The position numbers and the translations under genes are program-made. Below, one piece after another: positions 56,450 through 64,000 of a stretch of 64,000 bases of DNA; positions within the stretch are counted from its first letter, which is position 1, and each line of letters opens with the position of its first letter. The stretch is from Gracilaria gracilis (taxonomy: Eukaryota > Rhodophyta > Florideophyceae > Gracilariales > Gracilariaceae), in the NCBI GenBank assembly GCA_030374805.1, contig JARGSG010000066.1, positions 248,001 through 312,000 on the forward strand, in the 5' to 3' direction. The notes beneath the pieces were generated by a model. The model ran no database searches. It was not told the origin of the DNA and worked only from the letters and a program-made list of their open reading frames with translations.

Positions 56450-56765
56450 TTCCCCCCAGTTCACTATACCATGTCGTGGTTGTGGTTCAACATTATGACA
56501 AAACACATTCCTGGATATCATTCATGCTGGTTGGTGCGTTCGAAATACTTTTCTGGGCCCGGAGCAAGCAACTTTTGGTACAAGAAAAAGTTAGCTGGAA
56601 AGAAATATCGTCCTTTGTATCCACCGAACCGAACGATTCTTGTTTCGTTCATCAATTGAGATAGTTTCACCCTTAAAAGCCTCTTGATTTCCAGGTTCAA
56701 TCTCATATCTCCGCGATTTGCTCTACGTCCGTCACAACAGTTGAGAGAGCAGTTCATTTAGCTCA

Positions 56766-58380
56766 GTGTACACCTGGATAACTCCAAAAATCATTGCCAA
56801 TTTTTCTGATGTTTGTCATCTTCTTCAGCAAATTCCACAAATTTTTACTGAACGGTGGCGTAGAGTGAGTGTGAGTTGCGACTTCGATCAAAGCCCGTTC
56901 CTATCGCTGCCGACCACGATCCAGCTGATGCTGTCTTTGAAGATGATACTTTTTTTGACAGTCAACAAGCCGCCGATCCCGAAGATGCACCCCAGTCATC
57001 GCTTTAAATATGTCATCAACAATATTTACGAGTACGCCCCGCTGTATGCACTAGGAAATTAATCTGAAAACCAACGGAGAATGGAAGAGATCTGAAATAT
57101 TGCGCTACGTTGACACGCATTTATAGCTGCTGGAAGTAAACTACGTGTAAATTTGTGATAAGCAGGATCTACTGGCCTTGCGGCGTCTCACAGTCTTCCG
57201 CTAAGCAACAACCCGCCATTTGCACGGTGGTCCCCCAATGATGTCCCTCGCAGCGCCGCGCTTTAGAAATTGAGTTGGATAGACCTTCGTTTGGTAAGAG
57301 CCCTTGTGAGAGCTACGCGTAAAAAACACGGCCACGGGTTTAAAAAATATGGCTGTATACGTCGTAGCTCTACATGGCTGGGTGGAGCGCGAGCGTGAAA
57401 AACTGACTCTGTACTTTCTCTTCCTCGTTTTCACAACTTTCTCCAACTGCAACTACAAAGATAGTACAATTATATGAGTACTACGCACCAGCCACGCCTG
57501 CGCGCGAGGGGCGGTCGCCGGTTTGTGGCAACAGGTGGCAACTTTCGAGCGACTAGTAGGGAACAGCCATGTTTTCAATCACATGAAGTTTGATCTGTCA
57601 CCTCTGAATGCTGACAAGCTTCGCGTGTGGGAATTGAAGGCTGCGCCTCTGGTAGATGATGAAGCACACCCGAGGAAACAAATTTATGTGGATGAAGAAG
57701 ATACGTTCAGATTGAAATACTAGCTTGCCGAAGTTTCCGAGCTGAAGAGAGAGCACTATTTCAAGTTCATCAGTGTGTTGGCGCGCATTTATATGAGATA
57801 ATGAGCATATCTATATCGACGCCGTCACACATGATTCCGTCGTACATGACGGCGACTTCTACAACATTCTCTGCGTGTTTATTACTGATAATTCTGGCTC
57901 CCTTACTTCGCATATGTTACCAGATTTATATTTCTCACCATGAAAAGAAGAGCACGAAAGAGCTGATCACTAGAACTAATGCAATTTAGAACGCTACAAA
58001 GCCTTCCGAATGGTCTCTGTAGCATGCTGATAATGTCTGTCACGGCCACTGGCAGTGTTCAGCGCGTGCCGCATTGACAAACGAAAGAGAGGTGGAAGGT
58101 TGATTGAAATAAGGCCGCTGCATTTCTTTTCGCACAAGGTTTCAGAAGAGCCAGCTGAGGTTGGGGGCACAAATTGCAGCATTCACGGATCTCGGCGTTT
58201 GGCCAAGAGGTATCTATCTATATCGAAGTTCGCAAGATTAGAATTACTAGTCGGAAACATGCAAACTACAGTAAAGAGATATGTAATAATCATTCCGTTC
58301 TCCACGCCGGATCGGGCGCGTTATGAGCTTGTTTCGATGATCGTTGCACTCACTAAGACGCGCCCGCCATCACTTTGAAA
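56766..58380 (+). pseudogene. Decayed protein-like fragments, unknown
   Basis: Short protein-like stretches in several frames: FEDDTFFDSQQAADPEDA (about 56930-56990); FERLVGNSHVFNHMKFDLSP to DEEDTFRLKY, one TAG at 57721-57723, then LAEVSELKREHYFKFISVLA; and PLHFFSHKVSEEPAEVGGTN (about 58110-58170). They look like remains of one or more genes. No domain is recognised. Confidence 0.3.
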
Positions 58381-58859
58381 TTGTGTCTTTGATGGAGAAT
58401 TTCACCCAATAACCGATTCTCGCCAACGCAAAATATCCCGTGGAAATACCTTGTGTCTTCCTCGCACTTCACAAATGGCTTCAATGGTTTGAACTATCGC
58501 TCAAATGGCGCGATGGTGCTTCACGCCGTGGCACGATAGCAAATTGCTGTATGTACACGACATCGTTTTGCGACGATCAAAGATATGGCGATCTGGATAG
58601 ATTAAGGTCATATGATGTAAACTTCTCCACCAGCTCATGGCATGTATACTACTGCCAGCTCCGCATCGCTCGCATCAGCTCCCAACTTCGCCGTAGTGAC
58701 AGCAATCGCGATAGATGCTGAGAGTTGCACGCCTACACCTTGCCGTTGGTGGCCTCATACTCACAGACGAAATTTCTGTGCACATGAGTGTATCTTGCAT
58801 GAGTACAGTTGGTAGTACGTGTAACTTTCTGTGCTCGGTAAAAAATATTATGCACATGT

Positions 58860-59860
58860 ATGTGTGATTTCGAGCGCGCGACGTGCCCTTACCTTTGCTT
58901 GGCAAACTTTCCATACGCCCCTCGCGCCTTTCGTGGCCGTCGTCCTGCCTGCTTTTTGATGCAGAGCCAGACGCGCACACCCATCGCGCTTGATCGCGTT
59001 GAGTCGCTGCCTTCCACGTCTTCACCACACTCTCTCGCTCCCTCCGACATTACCGTCCACTGCTCTGCTTTCAGCATTCCGTCGTCCCTGCACACTTCTT
59101 CTCATCCGCCCCCGCCATCACTACCAGAGCTCTTCGCAGCGGATATACGCACCGACAGCGCGCCCAAAGGCAATCATCACCCCCTGCCCTGTGCACTCGA
59201 CCTGTACTTGCAACTGTCGATATACACCAGCGCAAAGTACGAGCTGCTGGATGACCATCTTTTTTCCAGCGGGAAATAGATGATACCGGGTCCGTTCATC
59301 TTCGTCAAAGCCTAGCCTACCAATTCCACCAGCTTGACACCAAAGGCCATACCGACATTTTTGTGTACGAAAACGGAAGCGTTCACCTTCCTGGCACATC
59401 CTCTTCGTCACCTGCTTCTACCCAACTTCTTACCAGTCGTTTTTCATCAGTGCTTGTACCGGAAATCAGCATCATGCCGTTTTAGTCCTCGCCAGTCCCC
59501 ACACCGCCATTTTCCGCGCTGAGCCGCATTTTTCGCCTCCTACACATATCGGTCTCTGCTCATGAATATTGAGATCACCAGGAATCAAATCTCGCCCCGG
59601 ACGGACTTCACTACCAAATGGCTCAAATGCACTGACGCCAGAGTCTCCGATTATGTTATAATTGACAGTGACAGGCCACACGCACCCGGTTTTTGCTCAC
59701 CAGCATCGCCATCTTGGAGGCCTTGCGTTATTGTCGGAAAGTTTCATGGCCCGGGCCCGTTTCGCACCTCTGGTTTTACCATAGTACCAGCGGGTGGCGC
59801 CCCGAGACGCTCTGCTTGACTCGCACAGCCAACTAACCCACGAAGGCAAGCCGGGTATCA
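58860..59860 (+). other. Possible upstream exons of the repeat protein
   Basis: C-rich and Ser/Pro-biased. A protein-like stretch near 59290-59440 (FHQLDTKGHTDIFVYENG) and a frame at 59562-59819 may be exons or remains. Joining to the gene at 59942 is not demonstrable. Confidence 0.25.
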
Positions 59861-59941
59861 TTGGCAGATATTTGAGGGCGATGAGTTTATTGACCGCTCC
59901 TTTTCATGGATCTGTGTCTCACGCCTAATTCTCTGTTTTAG

Positions 59942-60436
59942 CTTGAGAAAGTAGCTGACCAAGAAGAAAAGCACACCAACAGGTTGGAGAGAGCGGAAGA
60001 TCGTGGAAGGCGCAACAGTGCAGAGAAGAGAGCTGCTGAACAGCGTTCTCGCCTCAAAAGTGAAGAAAAAAGAGCGGCTGAGCAGCGGGCACGCCACAAG
60101 AGTGAAGGGAAGAGAGCTGCTGAGCCACGGGAACGCCGCATCAGTGAAGAGAAGAGAGATGCCCGGCAGCCTGCAGGCGGTATCGGTGACAAGCTAAGAC
60201 GTATAAAGTACCAGCTTCGACAATTGGATGAGGAAGTCGAAGCGCTGAAGAACGGGAGGGGAAAAGCGCATGGTAATCGTAAGCGATCAAGGGCATTACC
60301 CACTTCAAGTCAGCCTCGAAGCAGTTCAAAGGGTAGTCGAAGGGGAAGAAACAGGAATGAAAGTGTGAGGGCCACAAACGCAAGCAAACGGAACCGTGAC
60401 CGGCATGTTCTTAAGCGTGGTACAAAGCAAAATTAG
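59942..60436 (+). CDS. Basic protein with tandem EKRAAEQR repeats
   Basis: Open to a TAG at 60434-60436. The first Met is at 59984, but the same frame is open from 59942, just after a pyrimidine-rich tract ending TTTTAG, which looks like a 3' splice site. Residues from about 13 onwards form four tandem units of about 14 residues (SAEKRAAEQRSRLK, SEEKRAAEQRARHK, SEGKRAAEPRERRI, SEEKRDARQP). These are 42-base units on the DNA, predicted to be one long charged helix. A basic, Ser-rich tail follows. Nucleic-acid binding is a guess from charge; family unknown. Confidence 0.48.
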   Translation, partial: LEKVADQEEKHTNRLERAEDRGRRNSAEKRAAEQRSRLKSEEKRAAEQRARHKSEGKRAAEPRERRISEEKRDARQPAGGIGDKLRRIKYQLRQLDEEVEALKNGRGKAHGNRKRSRALPTSSQPRSSSKGSRRGRNRNESVRATNASKRNRDRHVLKRGTKQN

Positions 60437-60715
60437 GGCAAAGAGGCGTTCATGGCTTGAGTAGAAGGTCATCAATCGGGATCTCGTGGCCACTTCCAAC
60501 GATCAGGGTGGCGTACAGTACGGGCGCAAGGACTAGCATGGTACCGAAGCTTGACCTGGTAAAGACGGTAGGTGGATCTACAAACCTTCGACGCTCACCG
60601 CCACACGAACTACACAAACTCTCTTAACTTGAAACGGCAGCGCGACGACTTCTGCGCTACTATGAGCCCGACACACACACACGGTTCCGCCCGAAAAGCC
60701 CGAAACGATGGGAGT

Positions 60716-61008
60716 TCCGTCTTCAGCTGACTGTGACGCACTCTATCGAACTTGTGTCACCTATGAGTGGCTGCCCGACGGCGTTGCTGCTCTCAGCGCC
60801 TCACACGCGCATCGGGTTGTCCGAAGGACTGAAAGCGATACGACCATCCGCGCTCATTCCTACGCATGTCACCGAATCTTTGTCACCTTGGAAGGGGCTG
60901 CCCGACGACAATGCCTCTCTCAGCATCCCACAAAAGCACCGTTATGTGGCCCAAGCCGGACACGATAAGATTGCCGTTCGCACTCACCGCCACACATCGC
61001 ACCATATG
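60716..61008 (-). pseudogene. WD40-repeat fragment
   Basis: About two and a half WD40 units read leftwards: VRCVAVSANGNLIVSG then VLLWDAERGIVVGQPL; SVTCVGMSADGRI then AESSNAVGQPL; SIECVTVS. They lie about 125 bases apart. The G-x-PL ... SV-CVA-S-DG spacing is that of the near-identical propeller repeats found in WD40 proteins with STAND NTPase domains. Frame change after the first unit, TGA in the second where WD is expected. A remnant only. Confidence 0.6.
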
Positions 61009-61019
61009 ATTCTTTGAAC

Positions 61020-62460
61020 TAATTTTAATTAAAATTATACATTTTAACCTTCGGACTCTACATTTTCTGTTTTCATAACATGTTTTACTACTAAACGATT
61101 TCTTACCTAAGTAAAACATTTAATGTCAATGAACAACATATCAGAACTCATAATAAACAACCCATGAACGCCCCATGATAGTCTTAATGAACCTTTGGCA
61201 TGTATTCAGCCTTTTCTAGTTCTTTCTTTATTTTTGATCAAGGTAACTGCTTTGAAATGAGACCTAAAATGGGAGCATTGAGAGCCAAATGATGGCAAAA
61301 AATATATGCTTACTAATTACTAATTATCCCAAGCATCATATAGTTTTGGTCACTCTCACGAAAAAAACCTTTAATTTTACATTTCAGATTTTAATAATAT
61401 TTTACCCTCAGAGTTTATTAAGCGCTTCCAATGTTGAGAGTACACATTTTCAATGAGTCTCATTTCTTATTTCTAAATCCAAAGCTTGGTAACATGAATA
61501 AGTTGAGAAGCATTTCTATGTTCACTTGTGATGAGTTGGCGAAGGTTTAAAAGCATCACCAGAATATCAATTTGAGTGGAATCCAACTATTATCATTTTT
61601 CACAGCATGTGGATTAGAGCGAGGGACCGTTTTATTTCATGGATGCCGTTCTGTTTCTATTTTGAGGCACGTACTAAGGTTGTATCCCAACGAATCCCTC
61701 CCATGGAATTATTGCAAAGCAATAATACGAGCAATACGCATTTATAAACAATAAAATGTTCTCGAAGATATTATTTTCTTGTTTTTCTGTTTTATGACGG
61801 AGTTCTGAAACCCGTGAAACCCTTTTTGTATGCCTGTTGAAGTCTATTACTTCAAAAACAAATTCAGTGCGCGTAACAGTTTAAAATGTGTCGAAAATAA
61901 ATTATTATTAGTGTAGAAAATTGAGATGGAGAGTTTTCAAACTGCACGGAAAGAGCAAATTGGTATGTGTTTTATTTTACCTATTTGTTATTCATTTTCT
62001 AATCTGCGTAAATTTAACCACTGTCACACGGAGCAGTAATATTTTTGTAGTTCACCTCCTCCTGTTTATAACAATTGAGCAACTCCAGCGCTCGTGCTGG
62101 TTCTCTTCACAGCGTGTATCAAATATTTTATATCCTGCCCTTCCTGAGCGAATAAAATTTTACTTTGAGAGCAGCAAGACCCAAACATAAGCACGGTTTA
62201 AGACCAAAATAGAGTGAATCTGGTATACCCTATTCAAGTCCTAAACTGAGAATACTTTTTGGGAACATTGCGGGGAAAATGTGGACTTTCAGATAAATTG
62301 GTGGATAGAATAGCTTCCTTTTTGGTCCTCGACAAGGCGAGCATCTTTTTTTCATTCTGCACTGTTCCGTGGTTTGTATTTACATCAAAACTTGGAAGTC
62401 AAGTGCAAATGCTTAGAAGATTCAGCTGGGCTTGCGTTGAAGAATCTTCTGAATAAAACT
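61020..62460. other. AT-rich block without recognisable genes
   Basis: About 1.4 kb clearly richer in A and T than anything else in the window. The two frames present (61572-61754 and 61921-62190) are Phe/Leu/Ile-biased and match nothing I know. No organelle gene is recognisable. Confidence 0.45.
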
Positions 62461-63420
62461 TTCTCTCCTTGAGAACCTTTCGCTGTGCCACCGAGTGCGC
62501 GTCTCAACCCACGCGTGGCAACGCCCACGCGTGGCTGCTCACGCTTTGCCGTCGGCGTGTCGCCCCCTGCGCGCATGCTTGCGCGAGCCCCGCCACAGCC
62601 ACGCGCCCTGCGAACGGGGGGTGGCTCGAAGCGCACGACACGCTGTGCGCGGCGACCCGCACTCGGCCGCACGACGGCTCAAGAAGGCTTCGCACGGCCG
62701 TCCGCACCAAGCGCGAGCGATCACACAACGTTCTAGAGTGCGCGCTGACGAATGGTGTTGACAGACTCGCGCAAGCCGAGGCCGCTGCACGCAGCACGAC
62801 GCACCAGCTTTTGAACCTGCACCCGAATTCACCGTCACGCGGCGTGCCGAGCATTGCGAGGCTGTAAGCTCGAACGGCAACGGCATGTGCGCACACGCTC
62901 TGCCACCGCGCGCCGCCATTTCAAGCGACGCAATCGGCCGTGCGCGAGTGAATGTGGCTGCGAGCGCATGCTGCGCACGCGTCATCAGTGAAGACTCATC
63001 ACTAAAAGCAGCACGCATTCGTGCAAGGTACGATGAATTACATGCATCGTGCGCGCTTTTACACGGCCAACGCTCCCCATCGTGTGACTGCGAGCGCTAC
63101 CGAGTTGGAAATCGAGAAAATTTAAAAACAAAAAAGAAGTAAAACAAAACAATTAAAAACGCTACCCGTGCGTGTAGTTCAATGCGTGGCACCTGTCGCG
63201 ACCTGCCGTGCACGCGAATGCTTCGCAGTGCCACCGCTGCGCACCAACACAAGCCGTTGGTTGCAAGCAGTTCGTTGGGTGCGCCCGGTGGCGTGCGTGC
63301 GCAACGGCTGCAGTGGCGCGCGTGCGCAACGGCTGCAGTGCGCGGGCAGCAGGCAGTGGACGTCGCATGGGCACACAAACGTGCGAAAACACGCGCAGTG
63401 ATTGTAATATGGTAATTCCG
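62461..63420. other. GC-rich block with palindromes and short tandem repeat
   Basis: CpG-rich, with sharply different composition from the block on its left. Two copies of the palindrome CCACGCGTGG lie at 62509 and 62525. A 25-base unit ending in GCAACGGCTGCAGT is tandemly doubled at 63290-63339. Frames on both strands are Ala/Arg/His-biased and not convincing. Could be a CpG-island-like promoter region. Confidence 0.4.
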
Positions 63421-63540
63421 TGCGCCGTTGTGCGCTTGTAATCCACCGTGAACCTTTCCGAAAGCGTATAGTTATCCGTTCTTGAGAAGTTTTCTATTTG
63501 GTAGAGTTGACCAACGACCGCAAAGCAATTGACTTCCATC

Positions 63541-63898
63541 CTAATCCTCAATATCATCGGCATTACAACGTTCATCATTGGGGTCATAATCATCGTCATT
63601 TTCATATTGAGGCTCACTCTGGTCCAAATTTTCTTCGGTAACTCCTGGAACATAACTCACATGTTTCAGATTCCGACAACGCATGAAGGTTTTATTTTGC
63701 GGTTTCAAACGTTTCGCGATGGCCTTTAACCTGGTCTTGGTTCTTGGATTTTCCATCTTGGCGCAATTCTGCTTCCATTTTTGAGCATATCGTTGTACGC
63801 TTAGGTGGTTGGCGCGGTATCAAAACAAGAAGAGAGCGACATTGATAAAATCCGATAAGAATAGCAGCGACAAACGAACTTTGCGTCAGTCTCACCAC
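63541..63898 (-). other. Small charged reading frames, unknown
   Basis: Two overlapping minus-strand frames (63756-63541, 63898-63692). The first is 71 codons with a basic start (KTRLKAIAKRLKPQNKTF) and an acidic tail (SEPQYENDDDYDPNDE), which looks protein-like. It might be the end of a gene starting further right. No family recognised. Confidence 0.25.
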
Positions 63899-64000
63899 TC
63901 ACAACGCGCGCGCTGGAACACAGGCCACTGGTTTCCAGATTTTGGCCCTAGAAGGCAATGGAAGCCGATTGGAGAGTACAGCGATTTTTGTGCTGTTGTT

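Noticed and set aside
61020-62460. Organelle DNA insertion as the source of the AT-rich block
   Set aside because: No plastid or mitochondrial gene can be recognised in any frame.

Overview
This is eukaryotic nuclear DNA and most of it is transposon. The evidence is a chromodomain-bearing Ty3/gypsy family, Ty1/copia, Harbinger, CACTA and MULE transposases, an importin-5 (karyopherin beta) gene copy, a bromodomain and WD40 repeats. No introns are demonstrable, and GC-rich islands alternate with AT-rich stretches. A compact, intron-poor but LTR-rich genome such as that of a florideophyte red alga would fit, but nothing here is diagnostic of lineage.

Layout. 0-2.6 kb: an uninterrupted MULE transposase gene. 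3.2-19.0 kb: an old copia element on the minus strand. It is opened by a complete 11.4 kb gypsy copy (A, 5088-16501) and by a 552 bp solo LTR of another family (16848-17399). 19.0-29.9 kb: a 10.9 kb Harbinger-like DNA transposon with matching terminal inverted repeats and a TTA target duplication. It lies against the copia gag remnant and carries, between its two own genes, about 7 kb of host-type sequence: an importin-5 pseudogene and a bromodomain pseudogene, head to head around a 1.1 kb GC-rich spacer. 30.0-31.5 kb: an unrecognised decayed gene. 31.5-36.3 kb: no credible gene, GC-rich in the middle. 36.3-40.4 kb: a small unknown gene and a CACTA transposase, divergently arranged. 40.9-41.9 kb: copia gag plus LTR, either a second copy or the other end of the first. 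42.4-43.8 kb: two decayed low-complexity frames. 43.8-55.3 kb: gypsy copy B, plus strand, same family as A but older. 55.3-64 kb: decayed fragments, a tRNA-like hairpin, a short protein with tandem basic repeats, a WD40 remnant, then an AT-rich block followed abruptly by a GC-rich block.

Most interesting points. (1) The Harbinger-like element appears to have taken up a divergent pair of host genes. (2) Both gypsy copies carry the same long antisense gene of about 540-600 codons, convergent with pol, starting just inside the 3' LTR and conserved in sequence between copies. I can match it to no known family. The retroelements are old copies with several breaks each and are described only as fossils.
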